Below are positions 20,941 to 32,840 of a stretch of DNA of 60,000 nucleotides, one piece after another. Both the position numbers and the translations under genes were made by a program. Source of the DNA: Liolophura sinensis (lineage: Eukaryota; Mollusca; Polyplacophora; Chitonida; Chitonidae); the NCBI RefSeq assembly GCF_032854445.1, contig NC_088297.1, positions 1,590,639 to 1,650,638 on the forward strand, given 5' to 3'. The notes beneath the pieces are model-generated. The model saw only the letters and a list, made by a program, of their open reading frames with translations. It was not told where the DNA came from and searched no databases. Every line of letters starts with the position of its first letter. Position 1 is the stretch's first letter.

Positions 20941-22386
20941 TAAAAAATACAGCTGACCATCACCATATACGAGAAGGATAGGTGCAAAATGTCTGAGAGC
21001 AAGTGGCCTAAAATAACAATCAGATAACAAATTAACGAATAAATGTACCGTGAAGAATTTTGCATGTTCTTCCCAATAAACATGGAGAGCGAAAAGAAGG
21101 CCACGGAAGCGCATGTGCAGCAGTTTGTTGTCCCAGCATCGGTCAAACGATATAAGAAGCACGTGCGTCTCTCCTGTGATGTTGCTTTGTATGTATACGG
21201 ACATTAATAGATTATTGATTTTCCTGAAAGACAACACGGACACAGCCTGACTAACACAGCCTACATACTTAGCCAGGTGTCGCTGAATAATGGTCGGATC
21301 AGCTTCCACATGTTTAACAGACGATATGCCTTTCTCGATACGTCAGTGCATTAAGTACATGTGGGCGTGTGTCATGCGTTCCTTGTATATATGATTTTCT
21401 GAAATACAATCAAGGACTAGATACAATTTTGTGAACAAATATCATCACTTTTCTGCAAATAACCCACGAGATAACTCCAGAATTGATTGATAAAGTCTCC
21501 GCTTTAAAAAAAAATCTTTAACGAATCCTTTTGTGGAAAACTCAAAATGAAAAATTTAACCATGCCTTTCCATTCGAACTCTTTACCGATGGCGATTGAC
21601 GCCGGCACAATTTGCTACCCGCACAATTCATATACTTAGGGTGCTATTGTTCAAACCACTGATGTCTCATATAATACTCAGACAGCACTTGCATTTAACA
21701 GATCTGCTACATTTAATTAAGGCAAACTATTTTCGCTAGATGATGATGGGGATGGGAATTGGCTCCATGATCCGAATGACTGGCAAGATGAGGCCTTAGA
21801 GTTGATTACATTTATCTCCGTGTTGCCGTGTAATTGATATATTGGTAATCTGCACTGTGTGGTGAAATGATTGTGAACAATATATCAATGTGCATACCTA
21901 CTTGGATTTATTCATTCTAAATTTTTGAATACGTTAAGATCTTTATCCAAATTCAGACAAAATACTCCGTTTTTTAGTGGACACCAACAGTGTGTGTATT
22001 CGCATACTCTGCATATAGTGTCTCTGTTATAGTTGCCATACTAGATTAGCTTCCTTTGTTCTGTTGTGGCAACAATGGTCGCGGGGCTGCAGAGATTTGC
22101 TTATACAAAGATCTTTCTTTTTACAGGATAAATTCGTTACATGATTAATCTGTGACAGAAACGGAAATATATGATATCAGTAGCCCCACAATGAAGGATT
22201 CTCACTAATAATATTGATTGTTTTGCTATTGTGCTGTTTTCTTCTGCTAGTCCCAGTGGAATATGGAATCTCGGGGAAGTAATCAGGTATTTACATATCA
22301 ATTAACATCGCAATCCATTCATCACAAAGCCACAAATATACAGTTAGCTCACGTCGGTTTATTCAGTTCCAAGGCAATATCAACAC
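20941..22386. other. unrecognised stretch with one 126-codon frame
   Basis: The longest minus-strand frame outside repeats (21309-20929) starts at a Met codon and gives a Leu/Phe-rich peptide whose last codons run into the SINE tail region. No domain recognised and no start-context or splice support. It may be a chance frame. Confidence 0.3.
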
Positions 22387-22500
22387 ATGCCTGATGACTG
22401 CTCGTCGTCATATGAATAAAAAAATGTTAAGTACGATGTAAAACCCCCAAAATACATACATACAAATATACACACATACATACATACATCCATACATTCA
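22387..22500. mobile_element. SINE family 2 relative end plus CATA tract
   Basis: CTGCTCGTCGTCATATGAAT and TGTTAAGTACGATGTAAAAC followed by a (CATA)n run, as at 14870-14930. Probably the 3' tail of a decayed copy. Confidence 0.55.
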
Positions 22501-23790
22501 TTTTCACAACACAGTTAAATAGAAGCAGCCTTATGGACGGACGGTGCTGCTGTCGTTATCGTTGCTGCTGTTGGGAATGGTGTTCTTAGAAATAGGCATA
22601 CATCACAATTTGTCGCCGCACATCGGTCACTTGAGCTGCAACGAACAGCTCTGTATATAACAGGACGGTGTTGTTGTTGTCGTTATTGATGGAGATCTCG
22701 TTAACCTACAGCGGTGGTGTCACAACTCCGTCACTGACAAAGTTCGTCATGTTTACTCATAATCTGCATATGTTCTAAGGGCAAAGTTTACAAAAAAATA
22801 ACCTTTTCAGCCAAAACAGCTTACACTGATTTTGACCAACGAAGAAACTAATCTAGATTTTCCAAAACACATTAAAGAAGTCAGTTAAAAAGCGGTGTCA
22901 CGGAGAGGAATCTTTTGAAGTCGTTTGTCTTACGATACAAACACAGGTGCGTCGTGTACACTTGTTCAGTGTTATTACTTTGGTAATACCAACGTTGGTA
23001 AAACAACACGCATCTCAGGCGATCGTTATAAAGTAAATGAGCTAACAACACTGCCATTTACAGACGTAAAACGAAAAGGAAAAAAAGGCTCCAAGCATTA
23101 ATCAGGAGACTATTTTGCGTGGCCTGTTATTTGGCGATAGTGTGATGAGAATCGATGACTTCATCGCGTGCATAAAATAGCTGATGTTAGATCGCTGTGC
23201 GTGTAGGAAAAATGTATTGCCCTGAAGTGTTACGCAAAATACGGTGAAGTGTCTTTGTGTAAACTACATTGGACATACCAATGTAAAATGAACTTAGCAC
23301 GCGTGACGGATATATTCGGAGTGTATGAAAACATAAAAGATGTCCACTAGATCCGACAGCGCGATGCCTGACAGTGTTTGTTAGTCCATTTATTCTGAAG
23401 ACAAAACTTTCAGCGTTTTAACTAATAATATTTTAAAGTTGGAGGAAAAGTAAGCTCAGATGAAAGAATGCCAGAAGTTAGTTGTATATGTGCTCCTCAA
23501 ATCTCTTTCTAAAGAGACAAAGACGCTTGATAATGACTTTTTTTAATACAGTGGGTATTTGGGACCATCTCTTGGTATACATATTGTCTTTGCCTAAATA
23601 AATATCCGGCCATCTGCATGTTGCTGGAAGACGTTCCAGCTTACGTCATAAATATTATCATAATTCAGATTAAATGCATGTTTTTGGATATACATACACG
23701 TTTACATTCAAATAAATTTATTGCACATGAATCACATCCTTAGTTGGAAGATTACCATCATCTTGATGATATATACCAAATTATGGTCCC
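22501..23790. other. unrecognised stretch
   Basis: Contains short runs of TGCTG/GTTGTTGTTG triplets (22545-22690). No gene supported. Confidence 0.5.
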
Positions 23791-24034
23791 GCGGCCTCCG
23801 TGGCTCAGTCGGTTAGCACGCTAGCGCAGCTTAGTGACATAGAAGCCTTTCACCAATGCGGTCGCTGTGAGTTTAAGACCAGCTCAAGCTGGCTTCCTCT
23901 CTGGCCGTACGTAAGAAGGTCTGCCAGCAGCCTGGTCGTTGGTTTCAAACACCACAATGGTGGCCGCCGTCGTATAAGTGAAATATTCTTCAGTGCGGCG
24001 TAAAACACCAAATAAATAAATACATAAATAAATG
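23791..24034 (+). mobile_element. SINE family 1, full length
   Basis: Head CGGCCTCCGTGGCTCAGTCG with TTAGCACGCTAGCGCAGC, then B-box-like GAGTTTAAGACC, body shortened in the GGTCGTGGGTTTC region, and tail AAACACCAAATAAATAAATA. The tRNA-like A box is intact. Confidence 0.93.
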
Positions 24035-25947
24035 AACATTAAGCATTGCACATACCCCATATTTAAATGTATACACGGATTCCCAACTGTATTGTACTTT
24101 TGTGCTTCTCTGTGTTTTAAAACGTCAACAGAAGAAATCAACAATTTGTCAGTATTGTTCAGGGCATGGCAATGTAAAGGAATAACTTTTGCGTTTTGAG
24201 ATCAAGAGGTCTGATCCTAGCCAGTTTTTCCCTGACCGCTCTGTGTGAAATTACCACATGAAGGGTAGATGTTGATCAAGTGCAAAGTCAGTGGTTTTGG
24301 CCTCGGGAGGAATGGTCCAGTCAAAGTCCATGCTATAATGCGCAGCTACGTTGCTGCAACATTAGAGTAGCGTCTCGTTTATGGCTGGATGCAATGAGCC
24401 CGTTTTCCGGAGGGCAGTAATGTTAAAATGTACAACTTTCTATATATTCCTCCACGATTTTGTTTTATATGAAACCTTTAATTATCGCCGTGCTTGGAGA
24501 TTTCTGCACACACATACATTGCCATGGAAACGGGAAAGGACTCTCGCATTACAGAGCTGCCCATCCTACCTTGAGAAACGTTATTCAGAGAGTGGAAAAA
24601 GCGTCGAGTTTGGTTGGACGGGTTTTAATGGGTTCAGTTAATGGACATATAAAAGCTGCCCAAGAAACTGGCAAATCTATAGATCAAACAGAAATATGGA
24701 ATGTTGGATCAGATGTAGTATCAATTTCAGAAGCGGTGTTTTATGATACACGTACTAAAGCCTTTGGGTGGGTTAACTCCTCCATTAGTCACTGGTGAAT
24801 CCAGTTGTATTGTAAACAATTATATCTCCGACGGCCACGGAAGTAAATTTGCTCGTGCGAAAGGACCAGCTTTCCACCATGTGTTCTTTTGCTTACATTT
24901 TTCCGGTGTCTGGTGGTAGGACCAATTAGCGGAGAATCGGGGTTCGGTTGTTACAGTGCCGGTTATCGGTAATTAACGTCTACCTCTCGTGTTGCTAAGG
25001 ACTGTCAGCACGTGCTGTCTATGGTTGCCACGGCAGCACGCTCTCCTCGGGAAGTACAATGGTTGCTATCGATCGATGATCTGTCCCTTCTATGCGCTTG
25101 ACACCGCGATGCGTGGACCGCCTCTCTGACGATATGGTTTCGCGTTTAGAAACTACTCTACCAGCTGTGAATAGCTCGATAGACTCCCGTAAGACGACAC
25201 TGGGCCGCATGTAATGAGCCAGAGTTCCATTGCTTGCATGTCGTTTGAGAATGGTGTAGGTCCTGCAGGACACGAGTCTGTCTGATACCTTTTACACACA
25301 ACAAACAAGGAACTGGTGCTCGCTTCCGACCCACCGGCATAAAGCCTGTTTTAAGGGACAGGCTGCTGATTGGAAATGACCATAGCGACCTCACAAGCGC
25401 TGAAGAAGAGAATTGGTCAACGTTTCATGGATTTACTGACTTCCTGTTAGAGCAAGGTGTAAAAGTGTCCGAGTGAAGCATAAAAGGAGTTACATACCTG
25501 TCAAGATGTTTCGCTGCTGTCGGAATTCAGGTAGGAAGCCTCAAATACACGTAATAATTTCATATTATCTTTTTGACATATTGTTTCCATGGAAAAGAAA
25601 TCCAGTTTAAGGAGTGGAAGAGCATGGATTGGAAAACGATTTTCAGCTGTTCTCTTTGGTAGAGGCATAGACACTAAAATACATATCGGGGATCAGTCAC
25701 TTTGTATACTTGGTGAATATGATCATCGTAAATCGTAAAATTCTCAGTATTTTTGTAAGAAATAAATCCAGACAGCCTGATGTAAGCATTCGCGTTTGCC
25801 GTAGACATGTACAGCTCGAATCCTCGAGCAAAAGCTATAACTGGCACCAGATGGTAGCATTTTAGGTTTGATTATAAGCATACCTGCACTAACTGGGTAC
25901 AGCCTACCCGCTCTGTTCAAAAGTACAAGTGCACCACACACATACAG
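24035..25947. other. unrecognised stretch with overlapping frames
   Basis: Overlapping plus-strand frames at 24381-24641 and 24460-24798 (112 codons; includes TLRNVIQRVEKASSLVGRVL) and minus-strand frames at 25394-25019 are the only longer ones. None shows a recognised domain. An exon here cannot be excluded. Confidence 0.35.
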
Positions 25948-26016
25948 ATAATGCTGGTTGCCGTCTTATAAAAGAGATATTCTTGCGTACGGCACAAAAC
26001 ACCAATCAAATAAACA
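25948..26016 (+). mobile_element. SINE family 1, 3' end only
   Basis: About 65 bp: ATAATGCTGGTTGCCGTCTT, GTACGGC, AAACACCAATCAAATAAAC. Heavily 5'-truncated. Confidence 0.85.
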
Positions 26017-26746
26017 ACAAAAAAAGAATAAAATAAAGTAAAAAATAACTACGTTCAAGTAACTCAGGAGTATGTTTCACTTCCATGAAAACTAGGTTAA
26101 TTCATGCAATAATTTCAATTGGTGTTCTAGTCACGTAAACAGTTTTGGTTCATATAGTCTGATACACAAATACATCATGCTGAAATAGAGCGGTTTAGAA
26201 TTGTCACATGCAATAAATATTTTGAGCGTGCTGTCACGCAGCATTAAGTTAAGTATTGTTTCTGCTACACTTAAATCATATCAGGCTACGGAGCCAATTG
26301 CTCGTATTTGACTCTTATTTCTGTGATCGCAATTGGATAAAAAAAAAATAGAAGGAAACAATCTTACATACAAAATAAACGTACCCATTATATATGACCA
26401 CACGTTAACTATTACCGATTACGATAATTCGGGCCAAGGCTGTGAATAGTCTGCTGTTCAAACCTATCCTTGTAATAACGTTTTAATGACCAAAACTGGT
26501 GACGTAGTACTCATGTGTTACAAGCTTAGAAATAAGGAGCCCTCTGACTTGAACCCGTGCTGCCGTTACATGGGAAATTTTACCATACTAACGAAACTCA
26601 ATCTGTGATCTATCTTCCGTTTTTCATTGATTTACATTATATGAGTTCAACCATGTTAAAGTGGTCTTTTACATTTGGGGAAAAGGATGGGGCGGGGTCT
26701 AGTTAAAACCCTTGGGCAGCTTACGAAGCATTCGCTTCATGCGCGA
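26017..26746. other. unrecognised stretch
   Basis: AT-rich, no gene seen. Ends in GCGCGATCTAAACATTGT, which resembles the 50-bp unit at 27138. Confidence 0.5.
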
Positions 26747-26758
26747 TCTAAACATTGT

Positions 26759-27136
26759 GAGTGAGTGCTTGAGGTTTAACGTCGTACTCAACAATTTTTC
26801 AGTCATATAACGACGAAGGAATCGTTAGGGTGCATTTACGTGTAATGTGCCTCCTTGTTGCAAGACGGATTTCCACCGCTCTTTTATTTAGTGCTGCTTC
26901 ACTGAGACGACTTACCGAAGGCATTGTGAGTGGCAACTAAGGCGCCCCACCCGAGCCACTGTTACACTATACTGATACCGGTAAACAAGTCGTTGCACTA
27001 TCCCCTTCAAGCTGAACGTCAAGCGAGGAAGTTACAACTTCGTCTTTTAAAGTCTTAGGTGTGACTCTATCAAGGATTGATCCTGGATCTACCGGTCCCA
27101 AAGCGGACGCTCTACCAACTGTGCTATCCGTGCCGG
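26759..27136 (-). mobile_element. SINE family 2, full length, with target duplication
   Basis: tRNA-headed element in reverse orientation. On the minus strand the head reads CCGGCACGGATAGCACAGTT then GGTAGAGCGTCC (A-box region) and GAGTCACACC (B-box-like). The body contains GGAAGTTGTAACTTCCTC-type sequence and the far end is GTTAAACCTCAAGCACTCAC. Perfect 12-bp direct repeat TCTAAACATTGT at 26747-26758 and 27137-27148 shows retroposition. It landed inside a 50-bp tandem repeat. Confidence 0.92.
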
Positions 27137-27271
27137 TCTAAACATTGTCCTTGCCTCCGTGTAACAGTGATCGTCCAGGTGCGCAATGTAGATATTATCA
27201 TTGCCTCTGTGTAACTGTAAGCGTCCAGGTGCGCGATGTAAACATTGTCATTGCTTCTGTGTAACAGTGAT
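27137..27271. repeat. 50-bp tandem repeat, about 2.7 copies
   Basis: Unit: TAAACATTGTCATTGCCTCT, GTGTAACAGTGATCGTCCAG, GTGCGCGATG. Copies start near 27139, 27189 and 27240. The end of another unit (GCGCGATCTAAACATTGT) lies just left of the family-2 SINE. Confidence 0.9.
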
Positions 27272-29925
27272 AGTTTGACTACAAACACAACAGGGGGTCA
27301 TGGAAGGTGCTAAGGTGCTCAGCAGGTGGCAGGTGAGAGACGCGATGTCTGACCAGACAGGTGCAACATGCTGGAAGTCAACACAGGCTCGCTGGTGTGA
27401 AGTCAGTGGAATGTTGGCCGGGCCGTTTACAAATAAGCGAACACTGATCAACCTAGACTGATATATGAACCTTTCAATACGCGCCAAATTGCAGTACTCA
27501 CAATTATAAACAGTCAATCCTCTAACAACACGCTATCTGTTAGATTCTGTACATTTAGATGAAAATGAACCCTGGACCATGCAGTTTGATTACGTTTTCC
27601 TGTATTTGCATGAAAGACTAGCATAAGAACCAGGCGATCCCAAGGCACACTAGCCTAGCCCATTGTAGTTCATTTAACTGATCAGAAATTTTAGACTTCA
27701 AAATTCCTGCAGGGAGAGCAAGTTCTCCACCCAGACGTTACTCCCAATTGTCGTGTCTAATTCACTATAGCCGACAGAATATGTTTGGGTCGCTGAGTGT
27801 ATACCATGATTTCGGCTAATGGCTGTTCCAATAATTTAATAATTATAATCAGCATGCAAAATTTTTTTCGGCGTCTGAAATTTATTTGCTGTCACTTGTT
27901 TTTAAACCGATTATGTCTCCATGAGTGACCTGAAGAGCTTTGTATAATACTTGTAACAGATTACCATTTTGTTACACAATGAGTAATCAGGTTTGTTTGA
28001 TTGTTTATTGTGTAGTGACAACTTTGATGACCATCATCTATCCAGCATTCTTTTAATGTATTGCGTATAGTCAAAACAGCTCTGTGCATGACGGAGATTG
28101 CGACATTGTATACGTTATTGCGGGTTCTGTAGCAGTTTGGACGCATGCTGACCAAAACAATAGGCGCTAAAATCAATACGTTTTAATTAGAGATCCGAGC
28201 AGAGGCGAGTCTATGGTAGGATTACGCGCAGCAAGTTTACCTACGAGATGCTATTCCCCCTTCCAAATATATTAGATAAAAAATCTTTGTAGAAGTATAC
28301 GTTTTAAGGATACTTTTACTTCTTTATACATATCACAGGTTGGGACACATGGCGTATTTGGCTCCTAAACTAGCGCTTTTGCTCTAAAGTTTATTATTCT
28401 AAATTAACAGATTTGCCCAAATTATATCGAAGTGAAACCCACTGTGAAGCAGACATTAGTGGTTGCTGTTATACTATGCATTGTTAAGTTCACACATAGT
28501 TAAAGTACACTGATGATATCAGACTTTTATTACTGATAGATTCAGCTGAAAACGTTGTCACCGACATTACAAGTCGTTGCAACAATACACATTCCTGTCC
28601 TGCTAATTTACACATAGTTAAAATCCACACATGATACATACATCAGAATTTTGTTATTGAAGGATAAAGTTGAAAATTGTTTACTCCGGATGCTGACCAA
28701 CACCCTGGAGGTTGCCATGGTGACCAAAAAGCTTCACTTTTTAGCTTCAACAGTTCAAAAATATGCGTTATGCTAGGCTGACTTTTTGAAATGTTGCACA
28801 TTGCAAACTGTGCGCAGTATAATTGGTATATTATTACAATTGTCATTGCACTGCATGCGCGAAGGCTTGTGGGTAAATATTTTGGGTATCAGGTTATAGC
28901 AGATGGAAGCGGAATATTGGGATCGAAGCCCGAACTACTTGTTTTACTATTTTCCGCATAACACATAGGTTTACGCTTTCTCGATGCACATCTACAGATA
29001 GACTTAGCCCCAGGGTTGTTTCATATGCTGATGTCAACTGACACGTTTCCTTTAGAAACTTCTCAAGTTCACAAACGATCCACTCTTCACATTTCTCCAT
29101 CGTTCATGTACTCCAAATTACCTTCTGTGAAACTTTTTCCTGACGCCCATGTTACAGTAAATGTGACCAAAGACATTTGCCCAAAATTGTTGACAGGTCA
29201 CATGATGCAGTAGGAATTCTTTTTGCCTTTGTCGATGAAAAAGTTCGAAATTAAAATTCCTCCGCTTTGCACGTCGCGTTGTCGTGAAATTGTCGTGAAA
29301 TCCTCGCTGAACAGTAAAATATGGCGCTATTACAATAATTATTATTATAATTTGTAATAAATATTATACTACTACTAATAATAATTATAATAAGTTATTG
29401 CTGATGTTTTATTATTATTATTATGATTATGATTATTATTATTATTACTTTACATTACAATAATTTTTGTGGCGAGTTCACATCCGCTTTTAAATCTGGA
29501 GATACTAAACGCGAAGTATAATGTAAAAAAAAAAATCCCACATATCACGGTGATCAGGTTTACTTTCCCCTTAATGGAGATCAAGTTTGTTGAGGATATT
29601 GTTTTAACTCCAGGTTTCACGTACATCTATACTTACCGATCAACCCATAAACAGATACTTCCATAAATATGACAAAACTTTCGAAAATATATGCACAGGT
29701 ATGATTTAAATGTCACAACGAAGATTCACTTTCCAATGCAAATGCATGGGCGAGATATAACGCGTGTAATTAATGGGAAATCTTAGTTGCGAATTTTCTC
29801 CAAAGTAAAAGGACTTACACGTGCGCACGAGTTTCCAAAGACATGCAAATTTTACATTAAAGCATGATTTTGCCTTACATAAATTTCTTGCCGCAGTATC
29901 TTGGAACAATACACATTAATGTTTT
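27272..29925. other. unrecognised stretch
   Basis: No gene supported. It holds a diverged ~80-bp direct repeat (28484-28570 and 28607-28685, sharing ACACATAGTTAAA and AGTTGAAAA-type ends), an RFX-type X-box near-match at 28711 and an ATT/TAA triplet-rich segment at 29330-29455. Confidence 0.5.
29330..29455. repeat. ATT/TAA-rich low-complexity
   Basis: Runs of TTATTATTATT and TAATAATAATTATAA with interspersed G and C. Confidence 0.85.
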
Positions 29926-30175
29926 TATTTAATTATTTATTTATTTAATTGGTGTTTTACGCCTTACGCAGAAGTGTTCCACTCAGACGACTGCGATCAG
30001 CCTCATGGTGGGAGGAAATCGGGCAGAGCCCGGGGAATCCACGACCTTCCGCAAGCTGCTGACAAACTTTTTCTAAGTACGGCCGCAGAGTAAGTCAAGA
30101 TAAGCTAAACTCACGGTGAGAGGCTCCTGGATGGTTTCGCCATGCTGTGCTGGGATGATAATCTTCTCGGCAGCT
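29926..30175 (-). mobile_element. SINE family 1, full-length head variant
   Basis: Tail TTTATTTAATTGGTGTTTTA, body, and a head region reading GATGATAATCTTCTCGGC, the same head variant as 15191. Partial internal divergence. Confidence 0.85.
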
Positions 30176-31677
30176 TACGCCTACTAGGTGCTGCATTTAC
30201 GTGTACGGCCAGACTCCCCTGAATGCCGCCATCTCCACGTTTATGCTGCTCCTGAAACGGCCCTACAAAAAGCTGCTAGTTTTAAATAGTTTTCTATAAG
30301 TCGAGATGGGCATTTTATTACACCCATTCCACATTGATTACTGTAGGCCGTGTCAGCCTCGAGTGCTATGCTTACTACAGACGGAACCACTAGCAGCCTT
30401 CCCATGACATGTCTCTTATCTGGAAAGATGACGGTAAAACGGGAGCCCCAAATACGCAACTAATAACGCGAGCAGCCAGTGAAGTGTCCCTGCTTGAATC
30501 CCCAGGGCTTCCTGTCCTATTCCTGACGGAAGCGATGTCTCCTAGACGAGATGCTTGTGATGACCAATTTGCTGTGCAAACTAACTAATGATACACATCA
30601 GAAGACAAATTAAACCCTTGTCCCTGAGCTGGGAGCCTGGAGAGCGTTCTATTTTTGTGACACAGTGATTACCATCTTCTGAAGCTTAGTTTAGGGCCTG
30701 AAAGTTTACTCATTTGTCATAGGGTTTCTGGTTAACTTATTTATAGGGTCAGCGAGCGTCAATTTCGTTTCTTGAGTTGTACTCTTTCACGCGTTATGTT
30801 TGGCGACTCAGGCACAAGTCGAACTGCCTATTTTTCTCTTGTAACACACAAGCACTAATGTAACCATTTGTCCCACAAGCTGTCACCGTAAACGCGGGCA
30901 TCAATAGAAGACTGTGCAGCTTGGACCTTTCTTACTTCGCGCGAGAAAGGTCATCCATTTATACAGACGTGTATTCCACAGGTTGTGCGTGCCCAGGAGC
31001 ATGTACTCATGTGACAAGCGTCACTGTGTGTGTGATCACTCTATCATGCTTGTTTTGTTTAGCAAATTCCTGGTATTACACTGCAGATTGTACGTTAGGC
31101 ACCCACGCTTTTCTAGTGCGAAGTCACTCGTAAAAATACGGTTTGTCGAATTAATTTAGAAGCAGTCAAATACATGAACATGCACCATATGGGAATTCCC
31201 CTTCAGCTCGAACATAGAGCGTAGGGTACTAGATTTCGGACAGATGGCATATAAAATTACACCGTCTGTAAACCTATGTTTTAAATCAAAGGCACAAAGC
31301 CCCGACACGTGTTTATTTTAAAATTCCATCACTGGCCTACTAACAGCTCTCGCGCTCTACCTGGCGAGCCTTTACTATCGCACTCTATTCGGCGAGCCAT
31401 TACTATCGCATTCTGTTCGGCGAGCCATTATTCTAGCACGAATCTTTATAGCCGAAATGGAGACATATTTGACAGTCGTCTTTAAAACCATTCACGATCC
31501 CAAAAAATCAGGTTTAGAATTGAATCGGGACAATGTGGGAAGAAAAAATAAAATTAAATGGGATTTAATCAAAGGATTTCTAATATGGCAGTGTTCGTCA
31601 GAATGTCAATGCGTTGGCACACTTGGTTGCTTGGGACTGTACTCAATTTTGAGTGAATGTTTGGAGTTTAACGACGT
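30176..31677. other. unrecognised stretch
   Basis: No gene supported. The plus-strand frame at 31457-31702 (METYLTVVFKTIHDPKKS...) has no recognised domain and its end lies in the inverted arm. Confidence 0.4.
31345..31436. repeat. ~29-bp tandem repeat, about 3 copies
   Basis: Unit GGCGAGCCATTACTATCGCA followed by TTCTGTTC, at about 31362, 31392 and 31420. Confidence 0.85.
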
Positions 31678-32292
31678 ACACGTTCAACATATGGATGTGT
31701 AGAGATCGTCGTTTTATGAGGCACTCTGAAAAGGAAACTTTAACAGTAAACATCAATGATTTTAGGAACAGCTTAATGTAAGTGAAAAGTTAAAAGAGAC
31801 AGAGTACATCAGACGCCATATGGGTATTGTCTAAAGCTTTAGTTCTCTAATGATTTCAATATATTTTCTTCTTATACACAGGACCTTTGTGCCTACTTAT
31901 GGTCTCAGAGTACATTGTCAGCAAGTTATGGCAGCAGTCAATTCTGTAACGGTATAACAGATGTTGACATAGAAATTTGGCAAAAATAGTGAGTGAGTGA
32001 CTGCTTGGGGCTTAACATCGTACTTAACAATTTTTCAGTCATAAGACGACGAAGGAGTCCTTAGAGTGCATGTAATGTGCCTCCTTGTTGCAGAACGAAT
32101 TTCCACCGCTCTTTTATCTAGTGTTGCTTCACAGAGACGCCTTACCGAAGGCAAGTAAGCCACAATGCCCGAGCCATTATACTGATACGGGTCAACCAGT
32201 CCTTGCACTATCCCCTTCATGCTGAACGTTACAACTTTCTCTTTCAAGGTCTTAGGTGTGACCGGACCCAGGGTTGGCCCTGGACCTACCTC
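31678..32292. repeat. ~610-bp inverted duplication, arm 1
   Basis: Reverse complement matches 36942-37547 at about 96% by eye over the first 370 bp (few substitutions, no large gap) and somewhat less in the SINE part. It begins ACACGTTCAACATATGGATG and ends with a family-2 SINE body. Spacer between the arms is about 4.65 kb. Confidence 0.93.
31990..32290 (-). mobile_element. SINE family 2 lacking its tRNA head
   Basis: GAGTGAGTGACTGCTTGGGG and AACAATTTTTCAGTCAT start the element; it stops near CCCTGGACCTACC, before the A-box region. Lies inside inverted arm 1. Confidence 0.88.
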
Positions 32293-32385
32293 AGTTTTGA
32301 TGAAATGCTGTCAGATAGAAAATCATTATATCGGATGTACAGACGTATTTAATGTACTTAATGTATTTACTATCTGTGTCTTTCT

Positions 32386-32840
32386 GGCTCTCTGATTTCC
32401 TCCACCCACAAACCGAATCTTCATTGCATAAGAAACAATTTCGTGAATACTCCATTGGTATCAAATGAAATACAGAGCCGAATTAATGCTCTCACATTTA
32501 TAGGGCCTGCATATCATACAGAAATGATGTATTATGTAGGATGCCTAATATTTGCTACAATTTTTGTTCTGCATGTATTCCAAACACTGGTTTTTGAAAT
32601 ATTTTATACTTTAACATGGGAACAAAAATCATCGCAATAGCTCATTTAAAGCAACTTTATGTTCTTGGCTGTCATCGCTCGTTGATTGCATAATTAAACA
32701 TTAACTATAAAACATGAAGAGAATCTCCGGGAAAAAAAAATTGGTGGAGCAATTGTATTAATTCATTGGTAGAACCTTGCGCATTTTAATTCTACGTGTA
32801 TATAGAAAGTTTAATACTTCTACAAATCACATGTTAATAA
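32386..32840. repeat. diverged direct duplication, copy 1
   Basis: Shares ordered blocks with 35386-35830, exactly 3000 bp further: CTGATTTCCTCCACCCAC, GAATCTTCA, TATAGGGCCTGCAT, TGATGTATTA, CTGCATGTATTC, TTTTGAAATATTTTA, CGTTGATT, AAACATTAACTAT and ATGTTAATAA. Identity perhaps about 70%, so older than the inverted arms. Confidence 0.85.

Noticed and set aside
20929-21309. 126-codon minus-strand frame
   Set aside because: No domain, low-complexity hydrophobic composition, runs into SINE tail; kept only as a note.
24460-24798. 112-codon plus-strand frame resembling a helical protein
   Set aside because: No family recognised and competing open frame on the same strand; unspliced evidence insufficient.
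26759-27136. tRNA gene on the minus strand (head of family-2 SINE)
   Set aside because: tRNA-like arms are incomplete and the element has a body and target duplications: it is a SINE, not a tRNA gene.
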